A stretch of 64,000 nt of DNA from Nocardia amamiensis. Its GTDB lineage: Bacteria; Actinomycetota; Actinomycetes; Mycobacteriales; Mycobacteriaceae. Position 1 is the stretch's first letter. Every line of letters begins with the position of its first letter. The notes below the pieces were generated by a model, which was not told the origin of the DNA, made no database searches, and worked only from the letters and a program-made list of their open reading frames with translations. The stretch lies in the NCBI RefSeq assembly GCF_015477605.1, contig NZ_JADLQX010000010.1:1-64000 (forward strand), written 5' to 3'. Made by a program: the position numbers and the translations under genes. Positions 42,472 through 53,356 of the stretch are shown here, in pieces.

Positions 42472-43908
42472 TCACTCGGAACGGTCGGCCCGTCGGGTCA
42501 GGCGGCCGCCGCCGTTGCGGAAGCGGGCTCGACCGTCACGGACGTCGTGGTAGGAGACGAGCAGCAGTCGCAGGTATCCGTCGAACGTCTCCAGCGGGTA
42601 CCCGGCGGGCGCGAAAAGGCCGGGCCGGATCGCCACGTAGCGCTGCGGCGGTGCGGCGGTCATACCGCCGGCGAACTCGGTGAAGATCCGCTCCTGCGAT
42701 TCGTCCGCCGGTTCGTAGGTCATCCGCTCCTCGAGCTGACCATCGACGATGCTGACATCGATGCGGAGCTGATCGGAGCGGTAGGTGCCCACGTATGGGG
42801 TGAGGTCGACCTCCCGCTCCAATTCGCCGACGAGAGTGGGGATCTCGACGCCGAGATGCTCGCTCACGAGCCACTGCAGGATCTGGTCCTGCAGCATGAT
42901 CGCTCCCGGGGTATTGCCGAAAGCGGTGAAGACCAGGTCGTATTCGGGCACGACGCAGAGGATCGACACGCCGCCGGGCGACGCGCCCGACATGGCGAGG
43001 ACGGTCGTTTCACCGAACGGATACCGCACCCAACCCAGGCCCATCGGTGGGACGTTCGGGCTGGCCATGTCGTACGAGACCTGCTGCATCAGTGCGGTCG
43101 ACTCGGCAGAGAGGACGCGTGTGCCCGAAGGGGACACACCGCCCGCGAGGTGGGTGCGTCCGAAGGCGAGCAGGTCGGCGATCGTGCCGATCGGCGTGCC
43201 GCCTGCCGGCCCCCAGGTCTCGGGCAGCATGAACATGCGGGTGGGCTCGGCCGCCATGGTCTCGACGTTCAGGAAGTGGCCGACAGCGGTGCTGCGCAGG
43301 ATGGCCTGCGCGGCCGAGGTGCTGGCGTCCGCCATGCCGGCGGGCGCGTAGATGTCGCGCTCGAGCAGGTCGTGGAAGGGCAGGCCGGTCACCACTTCGA
43401 GCAGGCGGCCCGCGAGGATCATGCCGCCGTTGGAGTAGCTGAGCTGCTCGCCGGGTTCGAACAGGGTGCCGCACCTGCTCGCGAGCCCGTCGACGTAGGT
43501 CTTCAGCGCGTCGCGACCCTCGGCGTCAGGGAAGAACAGGTCCGCGTCGATGCCGTTCGTGTGCGAAAGCAGGTGCCGGACCAGGATCTTGTCTGCCGCG
43601 CCCGATGCGGTCAGGGCGAATTCGGGCAGGTACTTCACGACCGGGGTGTCGAGGTCCAGGTGGCCGCGCTCGACCTGCTGGAGGACCAGCGTGGTGGTCA
43701 GGACCTTGGTGACCGAGCCGAAGAGGAATCCGGTGTCTTCGAGCATCGGTGCGCCGGTGGCGACGTTCGCGGTGCCGTGGGCGACGACGATCTGCTCGCC
43801 CGCGTGGTAGACGCCGGCGACGAACCCCGGGACGTTGCCGGACTCGCAGTAGGCGGCGACCTGCTCGCGGATCTGGGCTTCGACGGTGCGCAGTGCGTTG
43901 TTGTTCAT
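42472..43908 (-). CDS. Beta-lactamase-fold serine hydrolase
   Basis: Class C beta-lactamase/esterase-type protein of 478 residues. The SxxK motif is S65-K68 (FGSVTK), with a YxN motif in LSYSNGGM. A late domain (about 370-478) resembles the lipocalin-like C-terminal part of such esterases. No signal peptide is visible, so it is probably cytoplasmic and not a true antibiotic beta-lactamase. ATG 43908 is preferred over 43917 because it falls at the predicted transcript start of a MerR-type promoter. It is cotranscribed with the merR gene that follows, so that regulator probably controls it. Confidence 0.82.
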   Translation of the reverse strand: MNNNALRTVEAQIREQVAAYCESGNVPGFVAGVYHAGEQIVVAHGTANVATGAPMLEDTGFLFGSVTKVLTTTLVLQQVERGHLDLDTPVVKYLPEFALTASGAADKILVRHLLSHTNGIDADLFFPDAEGRDALKTYVDGLASRCGTLFEPGEQLSYSNGGMILAGRLLEVVTGLPFHDLLERDIYAPAGMADASTSAAQAILRSTAVGHFLNVETMAAEPTRMFMLPETWGPAGGTPIGTIADLLAFGRTHLAGGVSPSGTRVLSAESTALMQQVSYDMASPNVPPMGLGWVRYPFGETTVLAMSGASPGGVSILCVVPEYDLVFTAFGNTPGAIMLQDQILQWLVSEHLGVEIPTLVGELEREVDLTPYVGTYRSDQLRIDVSIVDGQLEERMTYEPADESQERIFTEFAGGMTAAPPQRYVAIRPGLFAPAGYPLETFDGYLRLLLVSYHDVRDGRARFRNGGGRLTRRADRSE

Positions 43909-43916
43909 GCGAACCA

Positions 43917-43947
43917 TCGTCGAACCTTGCCCCTAGGGCAAGGTCAA
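43917..43947 (-). promoter_or_regulatory. MerR-type promoter with 19-bp palindrome
   Basis: On the minus strand TTGACC (43947-43942) is followed by a 19-bp spacer and a weak -10 near 43922-43917. CCTTGCCC and GGGCAAGG (43925-43943) are exact reverse complements around CTA. An overlong spacer filled with a perfect palindrome is the hallmark of MerR-activated promoters, and the operon it drives ends with a merR gene. Confidence 0.7.
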
Positions 43948-44013
43948 GCCCGGAACCAAAGAAACCGGCGAGCACCTTGGCCGCAAATGAAACTCAGTTA
44001 CCTCGACTGGCGG

Positions 44014-45180
44014 TCACCCCAGAGGTAGCGGGCGGGCGAGTTTGCCGACGGTGTGCAGATGGCTCAATGCTTGGCGGTAGGAGTCGAGGAGGCCGGTCTG
44101 GCAATAGGGCACCTGGAGCTCGAGGCAGAACTCTTCGACCATCGGCTGCGCTCGGCGCAGGTTGGCCCGCGGCATGGACGGGAACAGGTGGTGCTCGATC
44201 TGGTAATTCAGACCGCCCAGGGCCGCGTCGACGAGCCAACCGCCGCGGACGTTACGAGAGGTGAGCACTTGACGGCGGAGGAAGTCTGTCGATTCGCCTT
44301 CGGCCAGTACTTCCATCCCCTTGTGGTTGGGGGCGAAGGTGCAGCCCATGTAGAACCCGAACAGCCCCTGCTGCACGACGATGAAGGCCACCGCTTTGCC
44401 GGGCGACAGGACCAGGAATACCGCGGCGAGATACCCGGCGGCGTGCGCGGCTAGCAGGACGGCCTCCCAGATGCGATTGGGTATCGCCCAGCGCAGCACC
44501 GCCCGGACACTCGCGTAGTGCAGACTGCCTGCCTCGAGGAACAGCATCGGAAAGAACAGCCAGCCTTGGTAGCGGAAGATCAGCCGCCGGAAACCCTTGC
44601 CCTCCCGCGCCCGATCACCGGAATGGGCCAGCACTCCCATTACGTCGGGGTCCGCACCTTCGGTGTTGGGGTGAGCGTGGTGCCGGTTGTGGTTACTGAC
44701 CCACCAACCGATGCTCAGCCCGATACCGAGATTGCCCGCTATCACACCGAACAGGTAGTTGGCCCGCCGACTGCCGAAGATCTGTCTGTGCCCGGCATCA
44801 TGACCGAGGAACGCGATCTGGGCGAACACCACCGCCAAGAACGCGGCGACGCCCAGTTGCCACCACGAGTCGCCGACGAGGACGAACGCCGCCCACCCGG
44901 CAACGAACGCCACCGCGGTGACCGCGCTCTTCCAGGCGTAGTAGCGCAACCGCCGATCCAGCAGCCCCGCCTGCCGCACCCGACGCAACAAGACCGCGTA
45001 CTCGCTGCCACGCGCCGGCCCGTGTCCCCCGGTCTGTGCGGTCGACGACGAGGCAAGTCGCCCCGCTCGCTGTGCGCGTGGATCGATGTGTTCCCACGCT
45101 ACGGGCGCGCTCGTTGCGGCGGCGGATTTCGGCACCACCCGGCCGGTACTGCTTTCGATTACCACGGGTTGCCTACGCAT
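44014..45180 (-). CDS. Membrane fatty-acid desaturase (acyl-CoA/acyl-lipid type)
   Basis: Di-iron desaturase of 388 residues with the three histidine boxes HDAGH (H127-H131), HNRHH (H164-H168) and QIEHH (H330-H331). The Q in the last box is typical of front-end or linoleoyl-CoA (delta-6)-like desaturases and of mycobacterial DesA3. About four membrane helices flank the boxes. Electrons would come from a separate reductase; no cytochrome b5 domain is fused. It lies 2.7 kb from the end of the polyunsaturated-lipid-type operon, and a functional link is possible but unproven. ATG 45180 is the likely start. Confidence 0.88.
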   Translation of the reverse strand: MRRQPVVIESSTGRVVPKSAAATSAPVAWEHIDPRAQRAGRLASSSTAQTGGHGPARGSEYAVLLRRVRQAGLLDRRLRYYAWKSAVTAVAFVAGWAAFVLVGDSWWQLGVAAFLAVVFAQIAFLGHDAGHRQIFGSRRANYLFGVIAGNLGIGLSIGWWVSNHNRHHAHPNTEGADPDVMGVLAHSGDRAREGKGFRRLIFRYQGWLFFPMLFLEAGSLHYASVRAVLRWAIPNRIWEAVLLAAHAAGYLAAVFLVLSPGKAVAFIVVQQGLFGFYMGCTFAPNHKGMEVLAEGESTDFLRRQVLTSRNVRGGWLVDAALGGLNYQIEHHLFPSMPRANLRRAQPMVEEFCLELQVPYCQTGLLDSYRQALSHLHTVGKLARPLPLG

Positions 45181-45544
45181 CCTGTCGTCGTTGTCGGTCT
45201 CCGGGCTCGAACCGTTACCCCACGGCCCTGCCCAGCACAGCGGGCTATCGGAAGTCAAGAAATGGAGACTCGCCTACCTCGACAACAGAATGTCGCGATG
45301 AGACCACCGCCAGGCTAACTGACGTACCGACGGACGATACATCTGAGTGACCATTGCGCTGCACTAACCGCGGCCGGTGCGCCAGCCGGCGGCGCGCAGC
45401 TGGGCGCGGTGGAGTCGCTGATGAACTCCGCGGAGAAGGAGATGTGCGGAGCGACCTCGGGCGGAATGCCCAACTGCTCCGCACGGCACGGTCAGGCCGT
45501 CCGCTGAGCGCCGGGGAATCCGATCGAGCGAACTCGAACTCCGA
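45181..45544. other. Intergenic region with a short protein-like tail
   Basis: 364 bp upstream of the desaturase and downstream of the exporter. On the plus strand about 45350-45507 reads as a cysteine-containing peptide end (GAVESLMNSAEKEMCGATSG, then a stop TGA at 45505-45507), without a convincing start codon. It may be a gene remnant. No clear promoter or hairpin is seen. Confidence 0.35.
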
Positions 45545-47326
45545 TCAACTGGCGACCACTTCCTCGCCGAGGAATCCACCCGACTGGTGCCGCCACAGCT
45601 GCGCGTATGTTCCTTGCGCACATAGCAGCTCTTCGTGTGTCCCATCCTCGACGACTCGCCCGTGGTCTAGCACCACCAGCCGGTCCATCCCGGCCACAGT
45701 GCTCAGCCGGTGCGCGACGACCAGCGCCGTACGCCCTTCCATCAATTCCCAGAGCGCTTGCTGCACAAGCAATTCGCTTTCCGAGTCGAGAGCGCTGGTG
45801 GCCTCGTCCAGGAGCAGGATGGGCGCGTCCCGCAGCATGGCCCGGGCCAGTGCGACCCGCTGGCGCTGGCCGCCGGACAGTTTCACGCCGCGCTCGCCGA
45901 TGAGCGTTTCCATACCCTGCGGCAGTGCGTCCGCGAACTCGGTGACGTGCGCGGCCTCGGCGGCCCGCAGGATCTCCTCGTCCGTGGCGTCCGGGCGCGC
46001 GAACCGGATGTTCTCGCTCAGGGTCCGGTGGAACATGGCCGGGTCCTGGGGCACGTAGGCGATCAGACTGCGCAGATCCGCCTGCCGCAGCCGGGCGATG
46101 TCCTGCCCGCCGATGCGTATCGTTCCGGATTGGATATCCATCAACCGCAGCAGCAGTTGGGTGATGGTGGTCTTGCCACCACCGGATCGTCCGACCAGGC
46201 CTACCTTGGCGCCGCTGGGCACGTGCAGATCCAGTCCGTGGAACAGCTGCCGCGCACCCGCGTGCGTGAAGTTCACGTTCTCGAACCGCACGCTGAAGCC
46301 CTGGGGCCGCGGTGGTTCCGGATGTTCGGTATCGAGCACCTTCGGCTCATCGAGCAGCAGTTCGGTGAACTGCGCCGCCTCGGTGAGCACGGTCTCCAAC
46401 CGCCGGTAGATCTGGTTGAACCGGAACATGATCCCGGTGGCGTTGAAGTAGTAGGTGAATGCCACCACAATGGCCTCCACCCCCGCATTCCCGCCGCTGA
46501 GGCCCAGCGCGATCAGCAGGCCGATCACGTTGGTGAGCACCAGCAGCGGCGCCACCAGCGTATCTATCCGCAGGTTCGCGTAGTCCCAGGAGCGCAACGA
46601 CTTTTGCCGCGACGAGACGACCCGCCGCCGATGCTCGGCCGCCTCCTGCGGTTCGGCGGCGAAGGCGCGCACCACCTGCATATTGGCCAAGCTGTCGGCC
46701 ACATGCCCGGAAACCTGCGCAATGGCGGCCTCCCGGTCGTCGACGAGCTTCTGGCGGCGCTGGATCAAGGGCGTGATGACCAGCGCCGTCATCACGATCA
46801 TCCCGATCAGCACGACGACAAGCATGGGGTTGTAGCGCCACAACACCACCGAGGCGAACATCAGCGGCACCAGTGCCGCCAGGAGCTCGAAGGCCAGGGT
46901 GTCCACGAACTGCTCGAACCGAGCCGCGAAGCTGAGCGAGCGCTTCGTCAGCGAACCGGCGAAGTTGTTGTGGAAGAACGCCGCGTCCTTGGCGAGCAGC
47001 TCGTCCATGGCGAGCACGTACAGGTGCTCGATACCGTAGGCGTCGACTCGATTCAGACAGTGAATCCCGATGCGCCACAGCACTTCCGCGAGCAGCAGGG
47101 TGCCACCGAAGGCGAGGATATAGGAAGCCAGGGCCCCGAAACTCGTATCCCCGGTCACCGCGACCCGGCCGACCATCATGGCGACGATCAGCGGTGCGAT
47201 GTACAGGTTGCAGATATTGCCGAGTGCCGGTGCCAGCAGCGCCGGAATCGTCGTGGCCTTGCGCGAGGCCATTTCCCGGCCATAAAAACGCAGCACCAGC
47301 TTGACCGCCGTTGCGCGTGAACTCAT
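45545..47326 (-). CDS. ABC exporter, fused membrane and ATPase domains
   Basis: Half-size type I exporter of 593 residues with six membrane helices (about 15-310) followed by the nucleotide domain. The latter shows Walker A GRSGGGKT, Q-loop AYVPQDPAMF, signature LSGGQRQR, Walker B ILLLDEATSALDS and switch VVAHRLST. It would work as a homodimer. The substrate could be a lipid, peptide or drug. A small secreted-peptide gene lies upstream on the same strand, but a strong terminator separates them, so cotranscription is doubtful. Confidence 0.9.
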   Translation of the reverse strand: MSSRATAVKLVLRFYGREMASRKATTIPALLAPALGNICNLYIAPLIVAMMVGRVAVTGDTSFGALASYILAFGGTLLLAEVLWRIGIHCLNRVDAYGIEHLYVLAMDELLAKDAAFFHNNFAGSLTKRSLSFAARFEQFVDTLAFELLAALVPLMFASVVLWRYNPMLVVVLIGMIVMTALVITPLIQRRQKLVDDREAAIAQVSGHVADSLANMQVVRAFAAEPQEAAEHRRRVVSSRQKSLRSWDYANLRIDTLVAPLLVLTNVIGLLIALGLSGGNAGVEAIVVAFTYYFNATGIMFRFNQIYRRLETVLTEAAQFTELLLDEPKVLDTEHPEPPRPQGFSVRFENVNFTHAGARQLFHGLDLHVPSGAKVGLVGRSGGGKTTITQLLLRLMDIQSGTIRIGGQDIARLRQADLRSLIAYVPQDPAMFHRTLSENIRFARPDATDEEILRAAEAAHVTEFADALPQGMETLIGERGVKLSGGQRQRVALARAMLRDAPILLLDEATSALDSESELLVQQALWELMEGRTALVVAHRLSTVAGMDRLVVLDHGRVVEDGTHEELLCAQGTYAQLWRHQSGGFLGEEVVAS

Positions 47327-47432
47327 GCTCCCCCCTCTCGTCTCGAATCAACGAGCGATGCAGGTGAGCAATGATCCCGCGTCCAGGCGGGTTACCGCCA
47401 GCGAATATCGCCGACGACGTGGTTGTAGAGCA

Positions 47433-47464
47433 AAACCCACGGCGCGAGATGCCGCCGTGGGTTT
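47433..47464 (-). terminator. Rho-independent terminator of the small-peptide gene
   Basis: AAACCCACGGCG (47433-47444) is exactly complementary to CGCCGTGGGTTT (47453-47464), a 12-bp stem with an 8-base loop. On the minus strand it is followed by TTG after the T-rich stem end (GGGTTTTG). It begins 22 bases after the stop of the peptide gene. Confidence 0.75.
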
Positions 47465-47486
47465 CGTCGTTCTGCGCGCCGGGCGA

Positions 47487-47699
47487 TCAGACGCAGGTAC
47501 GCCAGATCGTGCCGCAGAACCAGCGGTTCAGATCGGCCGAACCGCTGGAAATCTCGCTATTGCCAATCGCCTGCGGCTCGACCGGGGCCTGAGCCTGCTC
47601 GAGCTGGAGCGGTGCCTCAGCCTGCGCAGGAGAGACGGACATCAGCACCGCACCGGCCAGCAGGGCACCCGCGACGATGTGGCGATTGACTCGAATCAT
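47487..47699 (-). CDS. Small secreted peptide with C-terminal cysteine pair
   Basis: A 70-residue precursor with a clear signal peptide (about 1-28, cleavage after SPAQA). It gives a mature peptide of about 42 residues, rich in Gln/Ala/Pro at first and ending in NRWFCGTIWRTCV, where two cysteines six residues apart could form a disulfide. I do not recognise a family. The gene has its own terminator. It sits between the end of the lipid-synthase operon and an ABC exporter, so a role as a signal or antimicrobial peptide is conceivable but unsupported. Confidence 0.6.
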   Translation of the reverse strand: MIRVNRHIVAGALLAGAVLMSVSPAQAEAPLQLEQAQAPVEPQAIGNSEISSGSADLNRWFCGTIWRTCV

Positions 47700-47852
47700 C
47701 TCAAACCCGATCTCTTTGAGTTGGTTTCGGCCACGAACATGACCGCGGTGGCTGAATCGAGCGCCAGGCTCCGCCCGTTACAAAGCCCATTACAAATCCT
47801 CCGGCACGCGGTCGACACCATCGGAGCTCCGACAGCACCGGGGCCGGGGGTG

Positions 47853-47896
47853 CGCCGCCATCGGACGCGGGCCGTCAACCGCGTCCGATGGCGGCG
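47853..47896 (-). terminator. 18-bp perfect hairpin ending the lipid-synthase operon
   Basis: Positions 47853-47870 and 47879-47896 are exact reverse complements with an 8-base loop. The stem begins five bases past the accC stop codon on the minus strand. It lacks a T-tract (CACCCCCGG follows), as many actinobacterial terminators do. It marks the 3' border of the operon. Confidence 0.75.
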
Positions 47897-47900
47897 GCTT

Positions 47901-49273
<1,373 letters not shown>

Positions 49274-49277
<4 letters not shown>

Positions 49278-49804
49278 CGCACCACCTCGAGCACCATCAG
49301 CGGCGCGCCGTGCTCGACCGCCTCCCCGTTCTCCACCAGGAATTCCGCCACCCGTCCCTCCCTGGCCGCGGTGACCGGGATCATCAGCTTCATCGCCTCG
49401 ACGATGCCGACCTGCTGACCGGCCCGCACCGGGTCGCCTTCGGTGACGAACGGGGCGGCCCCGGGCTCGGGGGCGCGATAGAAGACGCCGACGGTCTCGG
49501 CGTTCACGGTGAAAGTGTCGGCATCCGAAGGTTTTTCGGCGGACGCTGAGTCATCGGCCGCGGCAGGCACCCCGGGAATGGGCGCGACAGACGGAACGGG
49601 CGCGACGGTGGCGGGCGTGCCCGGCCCAGCCTGCCCGTCCCAGCTGACGCGCAACACCAACGGGCCATTGGCGACAGTCACGGAGCTCGGTGCGGTCTCG
49701 GCTCGCACGGCCAGCGCGTAACGCGATAGCACGGCCAGCGCGTGGTCGGCGTCGACCGGGTTCAGCGCGCGGCCGACCGGCTCGGTGGTCACGGACTCGG
49801 TCAT
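49274..49804 (-). CDS. accB: Biotin carboxyl carrier protein
   Basis: Carries biotin between AccC and the carboxyltransferase. The 176-residue protein has an N-terminal helical part, an Ala/Pro linker (about 60-95) and the biotinyl domain with K139 in VEAMKLM. ATG 49804 is chosen because GGAGAAG lies just upstream. The frame is also open from ATG 49924, which overlaps the accDA stop (ATGA) like other junctions in this operon, but those 40 codons have far lower third-position GC (about 57%). Its stop overlaps the accC start. Confidence 0.85.
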
Positions 49805-49920
49805 CACTTCTCCATAAGGTTGTTCAGGCTGGGCGCCGTGAGGGGTGGCTGATCGCTTAGGTGCCAACCGCGCCAGCACCATCGAGACACCAGCCTCGAT
49901 CAGTGCTGGGAGTGACACGA

Positions 49921-51606
49921 TCATCGGGAGACCTGGTTGTTCCTGGACAGTCCGAAGACCCGGAAACGGTGGTGGCGGTGGTCGAGTAGCTCCGAGAGGG
50001 ATAGCGCGCTCAGGTCGGCGACCGCGTGGCGCAACGCGAGCCGCAGTGCTGCGGCGGCCGCGGCGGGATCGCGGTGGGCGCCGCCCGGAGGCTCGGGCAG
50101 GACGGCGTCGGCGACGCCGAGCTCGAGCAGGGAGGTCGAGTCCACCCGCAGGGCCGCCGCGGCCCGCGGCGCGGCAGCCGCGTCCTTCCACAGGATGGAG
50201 GCGCATCCCTCCGGGCTGATCACGGAGTAGACCGCGTTCTCGCACACGATCACGCGATCGGCCACCGCGAGTGCAAGCGCTCCCCCGCTGCCGCCCTCAC
50301 CGGTGATCACCGTGACGATCGGAACAGGCAGCCCGGCAAGCAGTTTCAGCGATTCGGCGATGGCGACCGCCTGTCCCTGCTCCTCGGCGGTGACACCCGG
50401 ATAGGCGCCCGCGGTGTCGACCAAGGTGATCACCGGTAAGCCCAGCTTGGCGGCCAGCCGTAGCACGCGGGCCGACTTGCGGTATCCGGCAGGTGTCGGC
50501 ATGCCGTAATTGCGCTGCGCCAATTCCGTGGCGGTATGGCCTTTCTGCGTGCCGATCACCACGACGGGCGCGCCGTCCAGGCGAGCCAGCGCGGTGATCA
50601 TCGCCGGGCAGTCGGCCGACAGCCGGTCACCGTGCAGCTCGACGAACTCGTCGAAGGACGCGGCCAGATAGTCCAGCGTCGTCGGCCGGCCCAATTCGCG
50701 TGCGGCTCGCACGCTGTGCCATGCCTCGCGCGGCGGCAGATCCGCGGCATCGGTTCGGACCGGTGTGTCGAGATCTCCAAGGTCGAGGCGGCTCGGAGTA
50801 TCGGCGGCCAGCGCCAGCAACCGGGCCAACCGGTCCCGCAACGCCGAGCGGTGGCAGATCATGTCCACCACACCGTGTTCGAGCAGGAATTCCGCGGTCT
50901 GGAATCCGGCTGGCAGCGTCTCGCCGATGGTCTGCTGGATCACCCGGGGACCGGCGAAGCCGAGCCGCGCCCCGGGTTCGGCGATGATGACGTCGGTGGA
51001 GGTGGCGTAGGAGGCCGCGACGCCGCCGTAGGTGGGATCGGTGATCACCGAGATGGTCAGCACGCCCGCGTCGTCCAGTTCGCGCAGTGCCTGGCTGGTC
51101 TTGGCCATCTGCATCAGCGCGAGGATGCCCTCCTGCATGCGGGCGCCGCCCGATGCGGTGACCAGCACCAGGGGAACCCGCGCCGCCAGCGCCGTTTCGG
51201 CCGCGGCGGTGACCGCCTCGCCGACCGCGCTGCCCAGGCTGCCGCCGAGGAAGCGGAAGTCCATCACCGCCAGCACCAGCGGCGCGCCGCCGATCGTGCC
51301 GCGCACGCACCGGATGGCGTCGGTGAGTCCGGTGCGTCGCCGCGCTTCGGCGTGCCGCTCGGGATAGGGGCGCGAATCGCTGAAGCCGAGCGGGTCCGCC
51401 GCGGTGGCCGCCGGTTCGATGTGCTGCGCGGAGCCCGGGTCGAGCAGCGCCTCGACGCGCTGGTCGGCCGTCAGCATGCCGTGGCCGTCGCAGTCCGGGC
51501 AGACCCGGCCTGCGCGCTCGTAGCGTTTGGCGTAGATCATGGTGGCGCAGGAAGGGCACACCATCCAGGAGGCCCGGGTGTCCGAGCCGGTCTCGAGCGT
51601 GGTCAT
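49921..51606 (-). CDS. accDA: Fused acetyl-CoA carboxylase carboxyltransferase (AccD-AccA)
   Basis: Transfers the carboxyl group from biotin to acetyl-CoA, giving malonyl-CoA. The 561-residue protein fuses an AccD-type beta half (about 1-255) to an AccA-type alpha half (about 265-561). The beta half has the zinc finger C17, C20, C36 and C39 and [19 protein letters not shown]; the alpha half has [19 protein letters not shown] and [17 protein letters not shown]. The E. coli enzyme has these as separate chains. The start overlaps the pfaD stop (ATGA). With accB and accC it completes a dedicated malonyl-CoA source for the synthase. Confidence 0.92.
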   Translation of the reverse strand: MTTLETGSDTRASWMVCPSCATMIYAKRYERAGRVCPDCDGHGMLTADQRVEALLDPGSAQHIEPAATAADPLGFSDSRPYPERHAEARRRTGLTDAIRCVRGTIGGAPLVLAVMDFRFLGGSLGSAVGEAVTAAAETALAARVPLVLVTASGGARMQEGILALMQMAKTSQALRELDDAGVLTISVITDPTYGGVAASYATSTDVIIAEPGARLGFAGPRVIQQTIGETLPAGFQTAEFLLEHGVVDMICHRSALRDRLARLLALAADTPSRLDLGDLDTPVRTDAADLPPREAWHSVRAARELGRPTTLDYLAASFDEFVELHGDRLSADCPAMITALARLDGAPVVVIGTQKGHTATELAQRNYGMPTPAGYRKSARVLRLAAKLGLPVITLVDTAGAYPGVTAEEQGQAVAIAESLKLLAGLPVPIVTVITGEGGSGGALALAVADRVIVCENAVYSVISPEGCASILWKDAAAAPRAAAALRVDSTSLLELGVADAVLPEPPGGAHRDPAAAAAALRLALRHAVADLSALSLSELLDHRHHRFRVFGLSRNNQVSR

Positions 51607-53171
51607 CGTTCCTCCCTCGGTCGGGGCACGAACCGGGCGCAGTCGGCGGGCAACCGCACGCCCGCGGTGCGCAGCTGGGCGACCCGGGTCAGGTAGGCCG
51701 CGCCCAGCATCATCTGATCGGCGATGTCGGCGACGTGCCGGTTGCGCGGTGCCGCCAGGTAGGTGCCGGCCACCCAGTTGTTGAACCCGCCCATCGCGGG
51801 TCCGCACCAGATCTGATAGTCGGCGACGCGATCGGCCTCGCCGCGGATGCTCCACCCCGACGACAGCCCCAGATACCACCGGAACACCAGCGCCATCTTG
51901 CGTTTCGGCTCCGCTTCCGCGCCGACCAGCTGGGCCGGATCGCGTTCGGTGAAATACGTGACGCAGTCGGCCCACACCGCGTCGAGCGGTCGCCGGAACA
52001 GCGTGGCCTCGAGATCGCGGCGCAGGTCGGCCGGGAGGTCGTCGATGCCGTCGTACGCGCGATAGGTGTCGTAGAGCCGCTGCGCGCGGGCGGCGAACAT
52101 GGTGCCTCGGCGCAGCACCTGCACCTGGACGCCGAGCTCGAACATGTCCGAGGACGGCGACATGGCACAGTCGGCGAAATCCGCTTGGGCGAGCAGCTGT
52201 TTGGTGGCGTCGCACTGAGCCGCTTCCCGGGTGGCCTGATTGACCGAACCGCTCACCACGTAGGCGGCGCCCATGGCGAAGGCCGCGGCCGCGGCGGCGG
52301 GGGTACCGATGCCGCCCGCCGCGCCGACGCGGACCGCCGCGGCGGCGGGCACGGTGCGGGCGAGGCGGTCCCGCGTCGCGATCAGCTCCGGCAGCAGCAC
52401 CGGCAGCGGCCTGCGATCGGTGTGCCCGCCGGAGTCGGCTTCGGCGGTGATGTCGTCGGCCATCGGAGCCTGTTCGGCGAGACGGGCCTGCTCCGGCGTC
52501 AGCTCACCGGACTCGACCAATCCGCGCAGCAGCCGCTCGGGGGCCGGACGCAGGAACAACTCGGCCACCTCGACCCGGGAGACTTTGGCGATCAACCGGT
52601 TCCGTATCTCGATTCGGCCCTGTCGGTCGACGGCGAGTCCCATGGCGCGGTAGCGCACGACCTCACCGGTCAGACCCATGAACGCCGACGCTTCCACGCA
52701 CCGAACCTGATGACGCAGGCACGCGTCCACGATCGCGCGCTCCAATGCGGGCTCGGATGGACTGTGGATCAGGTTGCACGCGAACGGCTTTCCCACCAGC
52801 GTGCGGCTCAAGTCGGCCAATGCCGTGTCGACCGCGCTGGGTGGCACGCCCGCGGCACCGTAGGAGGCGAGATATCCCGCCTGTGCCATCGCTGAAACCA
52901 ATGCGGGCGAGGCGATCCCGTTGGCCATGGCACCGGCGGCATAGGCCGCGCGCACACCGTGGGCTGCGGCGAAACGCCGGTCACCCAACTGCTCGAGCGG
53001 CAGTGGCGCGACCGCGGCCAGGACATCGGCGTGTGCCGCGATCCGCTCGTCGGATGTCGCGCCGACCCGGCCCTCGTGCCGCACTATCCAGCACGGGCGA
53101 TTCAGGTTCAGCAGCACGGCGGTGATGTCGTCGGCGGTCTCCGCGACCGCGCTGATCGGGGACGTGGTCAT
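51603..53171 (-). CDS. pfaD: PfaD-type enoyl reductase of a polyunsaturated-lipid synthase
   Basis: FMN-dependent trans-acting enoyl reductase of the 2-nitropropane dioxygenase fold, 522 residues. PfaD hallmarks are plain: an N-terminal cap ([17 protein letters not shown]), [27 protein letters not shown], then [20 protein letters not shown] and the long signature [20 protein letters not shown]. Such proteins pair with PfaA-type synthases and decide where double bonds are reduced. It is ATGA-coupled on both sides: to a tiny ORF upstream that copies its own N-terminus and to accDA downstream. Confidence 0.92.
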   Translation of the reverse strand: MTTSPISAVAETADDITAVLLNLNRPCWIVRHEGRVGATSDERIAAHADVLAAVAPLPLEQLGDRRFAAAHGVRAAYAAGAMANGIASPALVSAMAQAGYLASYGAAGVPPSAVDTALADLSRTLVGKPFACNLIHSPSEPALERAIVDACLRHQVRCVEASAFMGLTGEVVRYRAMGLAVDRQGRIEIRNRLIAKVSRVEVAELFLRPAPERLLRGLVESGELTPEQARLAEQAPMADDITAEADSGGHTDRRPLPVLLPELIATRDRLARTVPAAAAVRVGAAGGIGTPAAAAAAFAMGAAYVVSGSVNQATREAAQCDATKQLLAQADFADCAMSPSSDMFELGVQVQVLRRGTMFAARAQRLYDTYRAYDGIDDLPADLRRDLEATLFRRPLDAVWADCVTYFTERDPAQLVGAEAEPKRKMALVFRWYLGLSSGWSIRGEADRVADYQIWCGPAMGGFNNWVAGTYLAAPRNRHVADIADQMMLGAAYLTRVAQLRTAGVRLPADCARFVPRPREER

Positions 53172-53356
53172 CGCCGCTCCCTCCGCTTGCCGAGTTCGAC
53201 CAAGAGATCGAGCGGTCCGGCGAGTTCGGCGATCCGCTTGTCAGAGATCGCGCTCACCCGGCCGCCGTGACGCATGGTCCGGCGCGGGCCCAGCTCCCAC
53301 AGCACGGTCGCGACACCGTCGACGGTCGCGGCGACGCTGATCCGGGTCGTGGTCAT
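53168..53356 (-). CDS. Tiny ORF 2: copy of the PfaD N-terminus
   Basis: A 62-residue frame whose sequence matches residues 1-50 of the following PfaD (MTTTRISVAATVDGVATVL, then RHGGRVSAISDKRIAELA). It ends in [13 protein letters not shown], which matches the C-terminus of the PfaC-like protein (DLAVELGERKER). It has a strong ribosome site (GGGAGGGAGCGGCG) and ATGA overlaps at both ends. It therefore arose by tandem duplication of the pfaC/pfaD junction. The frame and signals are intact, so it is probably translated; whether the peptide has a function is unknown. Confidence 0.65.
   Translation of the reverse strand: MTTTRISVAATVDGVATVLWELGPRRTMRHGGRVSAISDKRIAELAGPLDLLVELGKRRERR

Noticed and set aside
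42472..43908. Serine hydrolase considered as an antibiotic-resistance beta-lactamase
   Set aside because: It has SxxK and YxN motifs but no export signal, and a lipocalin-like tail as in esterases; resistance is not supported.
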